Assembly: GCF_006539505.1 (NCBI RefSeq)
Contig: NZ_BJND01000067.1
Coordinates: 1 to 48,711 of the forward strand
Length of the DNA stretch: 48,711 nucleotides
Direction: 5' to 3'
DNA from: Streptomyces spinoverrucosus
Lineage (GTDB): Bacteria > Actinomycetota > Actinomycetes > Streptomycetales > Streptomycetaceae
In this document: one piece after another, positions 15,493 to 23,014 of the stretch
How positions within the stretch are numbered: the first letter of the stretch is position 1
Layout of the letters: the number at the start of each line of letters is the position of its first letter
Notes under the pieces: model-generated
Seen by the model: the letters and a program-made list of their open reading frames with translations, nothing else
Told to the model about the DNA's origin: nothing
Database searches by the model: none
Position numbers and translations under genes: made by a program

Positions 15493-16344
15493 TCAGCGCA
15501 GCAGCTGGCTCTGCAGGACGACCGTCTGCTGGAACGGGACCGCCGGCACGCCGCCCTTGCGGGACTGCACGATCACCGCATAGACGTCGCCCGCGGACAG
15601 ATACGCCTGACGGACCTGTTCGGCACCGTACGGCTTCGGCTCGGCGTAGGCGGTGCGGGCGATCCCGGCGACCGAAGCGGCCTCCGGGAACTTCTCGTCG
15701 TAGACGGCGTCGTGCGAGCCGCGCAGCGAGTACGTGGGCCAGGCGAACGCCACGGCATCGGACGCGATCTTCGTGTCCACGGTCTGCGCGGTGTCGAACT
15801 GGAGCAGGTAGATCCGGGTCCGGGTGCCGTCCGGTGTGGTCCACCCGCGTGCGGCGATGTGTCGCAGGCCGGTGTCGACCAGCTTCTGCCGCAGCGCCTC
15901 CCGGTCCTCCTCGACCTCGTACTCCGCCAGGTAGTCCTTCGTCGCCAGCCAGCCGTCCGCGCCGCGCAGCGCCTTGTCCTCCCGCGCCCCGGCGGGGGCA
16001 GGCAGCACGAGAGCGCGCAGATCGGCGTAGTGGGCGCCGGCCGTGTTGCCGTCGGCGAAGGGTCCGGGGCTGCCGGAGGGCAGCGGCGGCCTGGTCAGCT
16101 CGGGGTAGTCCCAGCGCCCGTCCGATTCGGTGGCCAGGCCCGGTACGTCCGTGCGCGCCATGCCCGTGATCCCGTACGCCGTGGCCGTGCCGACGGCCGC
16201 GAACACTGCCACGGCCGCGGTCCAGCGCGCCACGGCCCTCAGGACGCGGCGGTCACGGGGCGCCGGGGCCAAAGCCGCGGGCGGCTGCGTCGGCTCGGTG
16301 AGCGGCTCGCTGAGCGGCTCGGCCTCTGTGGTCCCGTCGGTCAT
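15493..16344 (-). CDS. Membrane-anchored extracytoplasmic protein, third gene of paralog operon
   Basis: 283 aa. A Pro/Glu-rich cytoplasmic N-terminus of ~35 residues, one membrane helix (AVARWTAAVAVFAAVGTATAYGI, ~38-60), then a ~220-aa outside domain with LRALVLPAP, TKDYLAEYE, RIYLLQFDTAQTVD and VYAVIVQSRKGG. No recognised enzyme motif. The ATG at 16344 overlaps the stop of the upstream gene (ATGA). The shared layout (short tail, TM, LLQF/VRLVQF-type strand with an 'A..D' helix) suggests paralogy with the next two genes. Function not recognised. Confidence 0.75.
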   Translation of the reverse strand: MTDGTTEAEPLSEPLTEPTQPPAALAPAPRDRRVLRAVARWTAAVAVFAAVGTATAYGITGMARTDVPGLATESDGRWDYPELTRPPLPSGSPGPFADGNTAGAHYADLRALVLPAPAGAREDKALRGADGWLATKDYLAEYEVEEDREALRQKLVDTGLRHIAARGWTTPDGTRTRIYLLQFDTAQTVDTKIASDAVAFAWPTYSLRGSHDAVYDEKFPEAASVAGIARTAYAEPKPYGAEQVRQAYLSAGDVYAVIVQSRKGGVPAVPFQQTVVLQSQLLR

Positions 16345-17183
16345 ATCGCCTTCCCCGGCTCGGCGATCCGGTCGAGTTGGGTGCGCAGGAGCGTGGCCAC
16401 TCCGGCGCTGTCGAGCTTGTCGGTTCCGTACGCGCTGGCCATGACCAGGACGTCACCGACATGGGCGGAGCAGAACATCGCCGTGAGGTCCTCCTCGCTT
16501 CCCTCGGGTGCCCGGAAGCACTCGGCGTCCTTGTGGCCCTTGATCTTCGGCCCCTTGCGTGCGCCCAGCGCGCCGAGGAGCTCCCTCTGGAACTCCGAGA
16601 CATCACGGACCGCGGCCCTGTTCTCCATCTGCGTCAGCACGATGCTCACCGTGTAGATCTCCTCGTTGTGGAGATACGGCTTCGCATCCCCACTGAAGTA
16701 GCTGCGCATCGCAATGCCCTTGGGCCGCTGCCGGTCGATCTCCTTCTCCAGCTCCTTGCGCGCGGAGCGGGACAGACCGCGCAGGGACTCCTTGCGCAGC
16801 GCCGTGGCCTGGGCGCCGCTGAGCTGCGCATCGGAGCCGAACTCCGCGTAGTCGGGTCCGCGGACCCAGCCGTCGGTCCCGTACGGCACGAGCATCCCGG
16901 CGAGCCCGGTGGGAGCCGGGGCCTTCTTGTCCTCGGCCGTGGCCTTCGGGAACTTCCAGCGCGGGGCGCCCGCGTCCCGGTCCGCGCCCCGCACGGTCAC
17001 AACGGTCGCGCTCACGCCGGCGATCAGCGCTCCGACGAGCAGCAGGCCGCCTGCGGCGGCTGCCACACGCCCACGCCTTCCGGGCTTGCGAACTGCTGCG
17101 TCCGCCGGTGTGTCCGCCGACTCCGGCTGCGGCTCCGGCTCGTTCGTCTGCGACCGCTCCTGCGGTACTTCGGTTCCGCTCAC
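16341..17183 (-). CDS. Membrane-anchored extracytoplasmic protein, second gene of paralog operon
   Basis: 280 aa. Acidic N-terminal tail, Arg-rich patch (RKPGRRGR), membrane helix ~40-66 (AAAAGGLLLVGALIAGVSATVV), then an outside domain of ~210 aa. Two Cys (CFRAPEG and MFCSAHVGD) could form a disulfide. GTG 17183 and its stop overlap the neighbours on both sides (GTGA, ATGA), giving a tightly coupled three-gene operon. No known domain recognised. Confidence 0.75.
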   Translation of the reverse strand: MSGTEVPQERSQTNEPEPQPESADTPADAAVRKPGRRGRVAAAAGGLLLVGALIAGVSATVVTVRGADRDAGAPRWKFPKATAEDKKAPAPTGLAGMLVPYGTDGWVRGPDYAEFGSDAQLSGAQATALRKESLRGLSRSARKELEKEIDRQRPKGIAMRSYFSGDAKPYLHNEEIYTVSIVLTQMENRAAVRDVSEFQRELLGALGARKGPKIKGHKDAECFRAPEGSEEDLTAMFCSAHVGDVLVMASAYGTDKLDSAGVATLLRTQLDRIAEPGKAI

Positions 17184-17947
17184 AGCCGCTCCATCTGCCG
17201 CTCGGCCAGGTCCATGATCGTCTTCTTGGGGATCCGCCGGTCGCCGTAGACCCAGATCTCCATCGCGATGTCCCCCCGCGAGGCGTGCGCCTCGGCGCGG
17301 TACATCGGCTCGTAGCCGGGCTTGGTGTCCGGCGGGGTGTGGACGTAGGCCATGCCGTCGCCGGTGCCCGGGATGTTCCAGCTCTCGACGCCGTCTTCGC
17401 TCTCCGCCCAGTCCTGGAGGTTGCTGACGGAGTCGGCCGCCGCCAGGGAGTCCTCGTGACGGAACTGCACGAGTCGGATCTCCACGCTGTACGAGCTGCC
17501 GACCTCCCAGCCGACGACGGCGGCCCGGCGGAACTCGTCCGAGACGAGGGAGCTGAACGTGGCGCCCGGCTCGGTGAAGGTGTCGGCGTATGCCGCGATG
17601 TCCATCCAGCCGTCGGACGCGGGCAGCCAGTCGGCCTCCTTCGTTCCGGCCGGCCTCTTCAGCAGCAGCTTGCGCAGGTCGCCGTCGGTGCGAACCCTGC
17701 GGTCCTGCGCGGCCGACAGCGGCTCCGGGGCCGGACCGGTCGCCTGCGGCAGCACGGGCTGGGACAGCGGCGGCAGCGGAACGGGTTCACGGTCGGCCTG
17801 CACCTGGTATCCGACGCAGGTGCCGGCGACGACACCGAGGACGGCCGCGCCGGCGATCAGCAGCGCGGTACGGCCACGACGGCGGGGCCGCGTCGCCGTC
17901 GACTCCGGCGCGACCGGTCTTTCAGAGTCTTCCAAGACGTCCCCCAC
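17180..17947 (-). CDS. Membrane-anchored extracytoplasmic protein, first gene of paralog operon
   Basis: About 255 aa. Basic N-terminus, membrane helix (TALLIAGAAVLGVVAGTCVGYQV), Pro-rich linker, then a domain with LLLKRPAGTKEADWLPASDGWMD, YSVEIRLVQFRHEDSLAAADSVSNL and AEAHASRGDIAMEIWVYGDRR. It is clearly of the same design as the two following genes. The start is uncertain: GTG 17947 is chosen, while GTG 17983 and TTG 17935 (with GGGGGA before it) are possible. It diverges from the DsrE-like gene. Function unknown; a cell-envelope role is inferred only from topology. Confidence 0.7.
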   Translation of the reverse strand: MGDVLEDSERPVAPESTATRPRRRGRTALLIAGAAVLGVVAGTCVGYQVQADREPVPLPPLSQPVLPQATGPAPEPLSAAQDRRVRTDGDLRKLLLKRPAGTKEADWLPASDGWMDIAAYADTFTEPGATFSSLVSDEFRRAAVVGWEVGSSYSVEIRLVQFRHEDSLAAADSVSNLQDWAESEDGVESWNIPGTGDGMAYVHTPPDTKPGYEPMYRAEAHASRGDIAMEIWVYGDRRIPKKTIMDLAERQMERL

Positions 17948-18037
17948 AGGATGTGAAGCGCGGGTTCCGGTACCGCGCCGCACAGGAGACTCATGGCCAA
18001 CGCCCTGGGTTGCAAGGATCTTGATTACGATTCAACC

Positions 18038-18400
18038 ATGGCGAAGAAGCTGGTGATCAAGGTGACGGCGGGGACGGATGCCCCCGAACGCTGCTCGCAG
18101 GCGTTCACGGTCGCGGCGGTGGCCGTGGCGAGCGGCGTGGACGTCTCCGTATGGCTGACCGGCGAGTCCGCCTGGTTTGCCCTCCCGGGCCGGGCGGCCG
18201 AGTTCGAACTGCCGCACGCCGCTCCGCTGCCCGACCTGATCGAGTCGATCCTTGCGGGCGGCCGCCTCACCCTGTGCACCCAGTGCGCGGCCCGCCGCGA
18301 CATCACGGAGAAGGACGTCATCGAGGGCGTGCGGATCGCGGGGGCGCAGGTGTTCGTCCAGGAGACGCTCGCGGAGGACACGCAGGCGCTCGTCTACTGA
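18038..18400 (+). CDS. DsrE-family protein
   Basis: 120 aa. Resembles DsrE/YchN-like small sulfur-relay proteins: MAKKLVIKVTAG, FTVAAVAVASGVDVSVWLTGE, then LCTQCAARRDITEKDVIEGVRIAGAQVF with two conserved Cys (CxxC). ATG 18038 fits the family start and has TACGAT six nt upstream (leaderless?). ATG 17993, with AGGAG five nt before it, would add 15 residues and cannot be excluded. It is the first plus-strand gene after a long minus block. Confidence 0.78.
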   Translation: MAKKLVIKVTAGTDAPERCSQAFTVAAVAVASGVDVSVWLTGESAWFALPGRAAEFELPHAAPLPDLIESILAGGRLTLCTQCAARRDITEKDVIEGVRIAGAQVFVQETLAEDTQALVY

Positions 18401-18411
18401 GGCTGCTGAGG

Positions 18412-18798
18412 CTATTGAGGCGTCTCCGTCCAGAGGCAGAACGGGTGCCCGGACGGGTCGAACAGCACGCGTACGTCGTCCTGGGGCTGGTACTCGGCGA
18501 GCGTGGCGCCCTCGGCGACCGCCCGCGCCGTCTCCGCCCGAAGGTCGTCGACCTCGATGTCGAGGTGGAGCATCATCTGCTGGTCGCCGGGGTACCGGGT
18601 GGGCCAGACCGGTCGTACGTACTCGGGCTCCGTCTCGAAGGCCAGGGACGTGCCCTCGTGGCCGGGCGGAGGGCCGATGAGCACCCAATGGGGCTCCTCG
18701 CGCCGCACCTCGTAGCCGAGCAGGCGCAAGTAGAAGCCGGCCAGTTCATGCGCGTCATGCGCGTCGAGCACCACCGTGGACAGCCTCGCAGGCGACAT
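18412..18798 (-). CDS. VOC-family (glyoxalase/dioxygenase-fold) protein
   Basis: 128 aa. One vicinal-oxygen-chelate module pair: LSTVVLDAHDAHELAGFYLRLLGYEVR, MLHLDIEVDDL (with a candidate metal His) and VLFDPSGHPFCLW. Members include glyoxalases, ring-cleavage dioxygenases and drug-binding resistance proteins; the substrate cannot be inferred. It converges on the DsrE-like gene (11 bp between ends) and follows the DUF3099 gene by 10 bp. Confidence 0.85.
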   Translation of the reverse strand: MSPARLSTVVLDAHDAHELAGFYLRLLGYEVRREEPHWVLIGPPPGHEGTSLAFETEPEYVRPVWPTRYPGDQQMMLHLDIEVDDLRAETARAVAEGATLAEYQPQDDVRVLFDPSGHPFCLWTETPQ

Positions 18799-18808
18799 GC
18801 CCGCTTTC

Positions 18809-19069
18809 CTACCGCGGCTTCTTCTTGCCGTCCAGCTCGTCCCACCACTCGTCCGACTGGGGGTCGCCCGACGGATCGTCCCACCAGCGGTCGTCCGGCC
18901 CCCGCCGGTTGGCGATCATCGCGGCGACGGGCGGGATCACCATGGCGACCACGCACATGGCCACGGCCGCCGGCGTCGACCACAGGCGTACGACTCCCCA
19001 GGCCAGGACGAACAACGCGATGCAGGTGCCCATCATGGCGAAGTAGACGTGCCGACGCCGCGCGTACAT
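18809..19069 (-). CDS. DUF3099 small membrane protein
   Basis: 86 aa: two hydrophobic helices (YFAMMGTCIALFVLAWGVVRLW and AAVAMCVVAMVIPPVAAMIA), then a short acidic Trp/Asp-rich cytoplasmic tail (DDRWWDDPSGDPQSDEWWDEL) ending in KKKPR. This matches the actinobacterial DUF3099 family. ATG 19069 has GGAGG almost adjacent, which is tight, but the family starts here (MYARRRH). Function unknown. Confidence 0.8.
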   Translation of the reverse strand: MYARRRHVYFAMMGTCIALFVLAWGVVRLWSTPAAVAMCVVAMVIPPVAAMIANRRGPDDRWWDDPSGDPQSDEWWDELDGKKKPR

Positions 19070-19096
19070 ACCTCCAGCGTAGGTCCGGACACGCCA

Positions 19097-19139
19097 AAGG
19101 GCCGCGTCCCAGGTGTCCAACCCGCGGGACGCGGCCCTT
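19097..19139 (-). terminator. Strong terminator downstream of DUF1416 gene
   Basis: AAGGGCCGCGTCCC / GGGACGCGGCCCTT is a perfect 14-bp stem with a 15-nt loop. It lies between the end of the sulfurtransferase operon and the DUF3099 gene. Confidence 0.8.
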
Positions 19140-19165
19140 CGTGCTCAGCTGCTCGCGCCGGATCG

Positions 19166-19456
19166 TCAGACCGCGATCGCGACCTCCGCCAAGCCGCCCT
19201 TCTGGGCGACGACCGTGCGGTCGGCGGTGGCGCCACCGGGGACGAGGGCGCGGACGGTCCAGGTGCCCTCGGCCGCGTAGAAGCGGAACTGGCCCGTCGC
19301 GGAGGTCGGCACCTCCGCCGTGAACTCGCCGGTCGAGTCCAGCAGACGGACGTAGCCCGTCACCGGCTCGCCGTCGCGGGTCACCTGACCCTGGATCGTG
19401 GTCTCACCGGGCTTGATCGTCGAGGCGTCGGGGCCGCCGGCCTTCGCTCCGCACAT
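19166..19456 (-). CDS. DUF1416 protein (SseC-like) in sulfurtransferase operon
   Basis: 96 aa. MCGAKAGGPD at the N-terminus, then an all-beta, transthyretin/CNA-B-like fold (TIQGQVTRDGEPVTGYVRLLDSTGEF, GQFRFYAAEGTWTVRALVPGG). It matches the DUF1416 family that mycobacteria encode next to the CysA-type sulfurtransferase (sseC). The ATG has AGGAG eight nt upstream. It follows the sulfurtransferase gene by 31 bp. A role in thiosulfate or sulfur-carrier handling is inferred from this conserved pairing. Confidence 0.88.
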   Translation of the reverse strand: MCGAKAGGPDASTIKPGETTIQGQVTRDGEPVTGYVRLLDSTGEFTAEVPTSATGQFRFYAAEGTWTVRALVPGGATADRTVVAQKGGLAEVAIAV

Positions 19457-19487
19457 GTTGAACTCCTTGAGGGGTAAAGGTCGGGGC

Positions 19488-20327
19488 TTACTTGTTGGCG
19501 CCGAGCTCGATCGGAACGCCGACGAGGGAGCCGTACTCGGTCCAGGAGCCGTCGTAGTTCTTGACGTTCTGCACGCCGAGCAGCTCGTGCAGCACGAACC
19601 ACGTCAGCGCGGAGCGCTCACCGATACGGCAGTAGGCGATGGTGTCCTTGGCGAGGTCGACCTGCTCCTCGGCGTAGAGCTCCTTGAGCTCGTCGTCCGA
19701 CTTGAACGTGCCGTCGTCGTTGGCGTTCTTCGACCACGGGATGTTGCGGGCGGTCGGGACGTGACCCGGACGCTGCGACTGCTCCTGCGGCAGGTGCGCC
19801 GGGGCGAGCAGCTTGCCGGAGAACTCGTCGGGGGACCGGACGTCGACCAGGTTCTGGTTGCCGATCGCGGCGACCACGTCGTCACGGAAGGCACGGATCG
19901 AGGTGTCCTGCGGCTTGGCCTTGTAGTCGGTGGCGGCGCGCTCGGGCACCTCCTCGACCAGCTCGCGGGCGTCCAGCTCCCACTTCTTGCGGCCACCGTC
20001 GAGCAGCTTGACGTTCTCGTGGCCGTAGAGCTTGAAGTACCAGTAGGCGTACGAGGCGAACCAGTTGTTGTTGCCGCCGTAGAGGATCACCAGCGTGTCG
20101 TTGGCGATGCCCTTCTCCGACAGCAGCTTCTCGAAGCCGGCCTGGTCGATGAAGTCGCGGCGGACCGGGTCCTGGAGGTCCTTGGTCCAGTCGATGCGGA
20201 TCGCGTTCTTGATGTGGTTCTTCTCGTAGGCGGTGGTGTCCTCGTCGACCTCGACAATGGCGATGCTCGGGTCGTCCAGGTGCTCCTGCAGCCAGTCGGC
20301 GTCGACCAGGACGTCGCTGCGGCTCAT
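19488..20327 (-). CDS. Thiosulfate sulfurtransferase (rhodanese), CysA2-like
   Basis: 279 aa with two rhodanese domains. The N-terminal inactive copy includes WLQEHLDDPSIAIVEVDED; the C-terminal copy carries the catalytic loop YCRIGERSALTW with the persulfide-forming Cys. ATG 20327 is preceded by GGAGGAG; upstream codons in the open frame are not coding. It transfers sulfane sulfur from thiosulfate to a thiol acceptor. The mRNA appears to carry an upstream Cys-containing leader peptide and two hairpins (20411-20538), suggesting control by cysteine or sulfur status. Confidence 0.93.
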   Translation of the reverse strand: MSRSDVLVDADWLQEHLDDPSIAIVEVDEDTTAYEKNHIKNAIRIDWTKDLQDPVRRDFIDQAGFEKLLSEKGIANDTLVILYGGNNNWFASYAYWYFKLYGHENVKLLDGGRKKWELDARELVEEVPERAATDYKAKPQDTSIRAFRDDVVAAIGNQNLVDVRSPDEFSGKLLAPAHLPQEQSQRPGHVPTARNIPWSKNANDDGTFKSDDELKELYAEEQVDLAKDTIAYCRIGERSALTWFVLHELLGVQNVKNYDGSWTEYGSLVGVPIELGANK

Positions 20328-20410
20328 GCTCTTTCTCCTCCGGGGCAGTTGCGGCGGGGCGTGCGAGTGCGAGGGTGCGCTGGTGCCGGACGGCCGACGC
20401 GGCGCACGAG

Positions 20411-20426
20411 TGCCCTCAGCAGGGCA
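20411..20426 (-). promoter_or_regulatory. Second leader hairpin before sulfurtransferase gene
   Basis: TGCCCT-GCTG-AGGGCA (minus strand) forms a 6-bp stem 11 nt after the first hairpin. Together they could form alternative attenuator structures. Confidence 0.45.
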
Positions 20427-20436
20427 AGGGGTGAAT

Positions 20437-20457
20437 GCGGAAGTCGAGGGCTTCCGC
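20437..20457 (-). promoter_or_regulatory. Hairpin directly after leader-peptide stop codon
   Basis: GCGGAAG-CCCTCGA-CTTCCGC is a perfect 7-bp stem that begins on the base after the leader TGA. A ribosome stalled at the Cys codons would be expected to change its folding. Confidence 0.55.
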
Positions 20458-20538
20458 TCAGAAAGTGCGACAGAGCATGGCGGCAACGCGGCACAGGTCT
20501 ACTGCCCGCCGCTTCGTGAGATCCGCCTGTCGCTTCAT
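20458..20538 (-). CDS. 26-aa Cys-containing leader peptide of sulfurtransferase operon
   Basis: An open frame of 26 codons starting at ATG 20538: MKRQADLTKRRAVDLC, then RVAAMLCRTF. Cys codons lie at positions 16 and 23, and the second is three codons from the end. It resembles the short leader peptides found before sulfur-assimilation genes in actinobacteria. It ends 130 bp before the sulfurtransferase start and is followed directly by a hairpin. Translation-dependent attenuation sensing Cys-tRNA is an inference. No clear Shine-Dalgarno sequence is seen, so it may be leaderless. Confidence 0.75.
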   Translation of the reverse strand: MKRQADLTKRRAVDLCRVAAMLCRTF

Positions 20539-20623
20539 GGCGTCGAGCTTAGGGACGGTCGGGCGGGCGTGTCACCGGTGTGTCGGATCGTGAGACGGGA
20601 TCGTCCAGGATGCGGGAACGCAG

Positions 20624-20661
20624 AAGCGCCCGGTACGCCGTGACACGGCCTCCGGGCGCTT
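20624..20661. terminator. Terminator hairpin after LmeA-like gene
   Basis: AAGCGCCCGG / CCGGGCGCTT is a perfect 10-bp stem with an inner GCCGT-GAC-ACGGC stem stacked in the loop. It lies ~90 bp downstream of the gene ending at 20754 and before the sulfurtransferase leader. Confidence 0.75.
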
Positions 20662-20753
20662 GCGTACGCCGTCACATCTGCGGTACGGACGAGGTGTCTC
20701 GCCTGTCGGACAGCTTGCGTGGTCGGACAGCCGGATGCCGCTCCCGCCCGGTC

Positions 20754-21485
20754 CTACCCGGCCAGCTGCACGTTCGAACCCTTCACCGAGATCTCCACCC
20801 CGTTCTGCGCCGCCTCGACCTTGTCGAGCTTGACGCCGCCCGGGAGGTCGTCGATGGCCTGCTGGAAGTCGGTGATCTCACGGACCGAGCCCTCGGCGAG
20901 GTCCAGGCCCGCCAGGTCCGGCAGGGAGTCGGTGCGCACCTCGACGGTGTCGCCCTTCACGCTGACCGTGCTGAGCACGGACATCTGCCGGGTGCCGATG
21001 ACGGGTGCCTCGATCTCCACCCCGACCTTGATCTTGCCGTTGCCGCCGTCGGAGAGGCTCACCACGCGGGCGGTGATGCCGGGGGCGACCTCCGTCGGCT
21101 CGGACTTGGCGGCCTTGAGCAGCTCGCCGTACGCGATGGTCGCCGTGCCGGTCGCGGAGGCGGCGGTGGCAGAGCTGAAGTCGCCGGAGAAGTCGACGCC
21201 CTTCATGTTCGCCCGCAGGTCGTCGATCCGGATCTGCTCGCCGTCGGCCGCGGCTGCCTCGTAGTCCTGGATGCCCACCTCGACGTCGTCCAGCGTGCCG
21301 CCGGCGACCTGGGTGAGGAACGGGAAGCCGTTGATGGACACCTCGGGGGTGGCGGACAGGCCCTCGGTGGTGCGCAGCCGGTCCGCGACCTCGCCCTCGG
21401 CGAAGTTGACCGCGAGCCGGTCGGCGGCCACGAACAGCCCGCCCAGGATCACAAGGACGATCAGAAGTATTCGCAGCGCGCGCAT
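20754..21485 (-). CDS. LmeA-like DUF2993 exported phospholipid-binding protein
   Basis: 243 aa. A hydrophobic export/anchor segment at 1-21 (ALRILLIVLVILGGLFVAA) and the DUF2993 family body: VNFAEGEVADRLRTTEGLSATPEVSINGFPFLTQVAGGTLDDVEV. The NGFPFLTQ signature is diagnostic. Mycobacterial LmeA of this family works in the periplasm in mannan elongation and binds phospholipid. In Streptomyces the role is not established. ATG 21485 begins the signal segment directly. Confidence 0.85.
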   Translation of the reverse strand: MRALRILLIVLVILGGLFVAADRLAVNFAEGEVADRLRTTEGLSATPEVSINGFPFLTQVAGGTLDDVEVGIQDYEAAAADGEQIRIDDLRANMKGVDFSGDFSSATAASATGTATIAYGELLKAAKSEPTEVAPGITARVVSLSDGGNGKIKVGVEIEAPVIGTRQMSVLSTVSVKGDTVEVRTDSLPDLAGLDLAEGSVREITDFQQAIDDLPGGVKLDKVEAAQNGVEISVKGSNVQLAG

Positions 21486-21583
21486 GTTTCCCCACCCAGG
21501 CGGTCAGTCACGGACGACGGTCACCGTAACCCCAAAGGGAACACCGACCACGAAATTGTCGATCACCTGTGACAGGCGGTACG

Positions 21584-22666
21584 TCAGACCAGCGCGCGCC
21601 CCAGCACCCACAGCACCGGCGCCGCCGCGCTCAACGGCAGGGCCACACCGGCCGTGAAGTGGACGAACCGGGAGGGGTAGTCGTAGCTCGCCACCCGGTG
21701 CCCGATCAGCGCACACGCTCCGGCCGCCGCGCCGAGCAACGCACCGCCGTTCCCCACGCCGGTCATGCCGCCCACCGCGATGCCCGCCCCGGCCGCCGCG
21801 AGCAGCGCGACGACCACGGAGGCCGGCGTGGGCAGCGGCAGCGCACGGGCCAGGACAGCCACGGCCACGGCGGCGGCGCCGACGGTGACCGCGTCCGGTT
21901 CGGCGGCCAGATGGCCGGTGGCGACGATCGCCAGCGCGGCGGAGACGACGGTCGCCATCAGGCCGTACATCCGCGTGTCCGGGTCGGCGTGCGAGCGCAG
22001 TTGCAGCACGAGCGTCAGCAGCACCCACACCCCGAGCGTGCCGAGGATCGCGGCGGGCGCCTGCTCGCGGCCCGCGACCAGCAGCGCCACATCGGCGGTC
22101 AGCCCGCCCGCGAACGCCAGCGCGATGCCCTGCCGGGCCGGCCACATCCCGTTCAGCCGGAACCAGCCCGCGGCCGTGACGGCCTGCAACAGGACCAGCG
22201 GAACGAGCAGGGCGTACTCGCCGAGCGCCGCACCACCGGCCAGCAACAGGCCGAGCACCGCGGTGAGCGCGGCGGGCTGCAGCCCGGGCTCGATGATCGG
22301 CGACCGCCCTTCGAGCCGGGCTCGCTGAGCGGCCGTGAGCGGCGCTTCAGGGGCGGCGGGAGCGGCCGGGGGCTCGGGGGCCGGCCGGGACCGCTCGTAC
22401 TGCTGCTGCGCCCACTGCCCGCTCTCCGGGGACTGCTGCGGGACGTACGCCGGGGTCGGCTGGACCTGGGTGTCCCAGGTCTGGCCCTCCCACTGCTGGG
22501 TGTACTGGGCGGCGGGGTGCGGCTGCTGGTACTGCGGGGGCTGCTGGTACTGAGGTTGCCCCTGCTGGGGGTACGGGGCTTGTCCCTGCTGGGGGTACGG
22601 GGCTTGTCCCTGCTGGTACGGGTCGTACCCGCCGTCGTACATGCCCTCGTACGGCTGGTTGCTCAT
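21584..22666 (-). CDS. Polytopic membrane protein with Gln/Tyr/Pro-rich N-terminus
   Basis: 360 aa. Residues ~10-80 are a low-complexity Q/G/Y/P stretch with tandem QGQAPYPQ repeats (24-nt DNA repeat at ~22553-22618). After a hinge (APLTAAQRARLEGRSPI) there are about eight to ten hydrophobic helices to the C-terminus. ATG 22666 is preferred: AGGAGG lies 12 nt upstream, whereas GTG 22678 would touch it. It overlaps or abuts the moaD-like gene and is probably cotranscribed with it. No transporter family was recognised. Confidence 0.75.
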   Translation of the reverse strand: MSNQPYEGMYDGGYDPYQQGQAPYPQQGQAPYPQQGQPQYQQPPQYQQPHPAAQYTQQWEGQTWDTQVQPTPAYVPQQSPESGQWAQQQYERSRPAPEPPAAPAAPEAPLTAAQRARLEGRSPIIEPGLQPAALTAVLGLLLAGGAALGEYALLVPLVLLQAVTAAGWFRLNGMWPARQGIALAFAGGLTADVALLVAGREQAPAAILGTLGVWVLLTLVLQLRSHADPDTRMYGLMATVVSAALAIVATGHLAAEPDAVTVGAAAVAVAVLARALPLPTPASVVVALLAAAGAGIAVGGMTGVGNGGALLGAAAGACALIGHRVASYDYPSRFVHFTAGVALPLSAAAPVLWVLGRALV

Positions 22667-22674
22667 CGGTGTGG

Positions 22675-22929
22675 TCACCCTCCTGCGAACGGCGGGAGCA
22701 CCTCGACCGTGCCGCCCTCGGCCAGCCGTACCGTCTCATGCCCGCGGGTGCCCACGGGGTCACCGTCGACGAGGAACGAGCATCGCTGCAGGACGCGCGC
22801 CAGTTCACCGGGGTGTCGCGCGCGCACGGCGGCGAGCGCCTCGGCGAGCGTGGCCGCGTCGAACAGCTCTTCGGCGACCCCGGCCGCGGCCTTCGCGGCC
22901 GCCCAGTAGCGCACCGTGACCTTTGCCAT
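22675..22929 (-). CDS. MoaD/ThiS-family sulfur-carrier protein
   Basis: 84 aa with a beta-grasp fold: VTVRYWAAAKAAAGVAEELFDAATLAEALAAV, FLVDGDPV, and the C-terminal LPPFAGG ending in Gly-Gly, the site of adenylation and thiocarboxylation. Such carriers donate sulfur for molybdopterin, thiamine or cysteine synthesis. Pathway genes are not adjacent, so the acceptor is unknown, though other sulfur genes lie nearby. ATG 22929 has GAGG upstream. Short direct repeats lie just 5' (22939-22971). Confidence 0.87.
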   Translation of the reverse strand: MAKVTVRYWAAAKAAAGVAEELFDAATLAEALAAVRARHPGELARVLQRCSFLVDGDPVGTRGHETVRLAEGGTVEVLPPFAGG

Positions 22930-22938
22930 CTCGTCCTC

Positions 22939-22971
22939 TAGTCCATTAGTCCATCTGGTTCATCTGGTTCA
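22939..22971. repeat. Short direct repeats upstream of moaD-like gene
   Basis: TAGTCCAT occurs twice in a row (22939-22954, sharing register), then TCTGGTTCA twice (22954-22971). They are right in front of the gene start. Slippage or a repeated binding site are both possible. Confidence 0.5.
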
Positions 22972-23014
22972 TCGCTGGGTCAGTCGGCAGAACCCGGCTG
23001 TGATGAACGTCAGG

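Noticed and set aside
22945..22975. Short frame MNQMNQMD before the moaD-like gene as a leader peptide
   Set aside because: It is a by-product of the 9-bp repeats, without ribosome site or attenuator structure.
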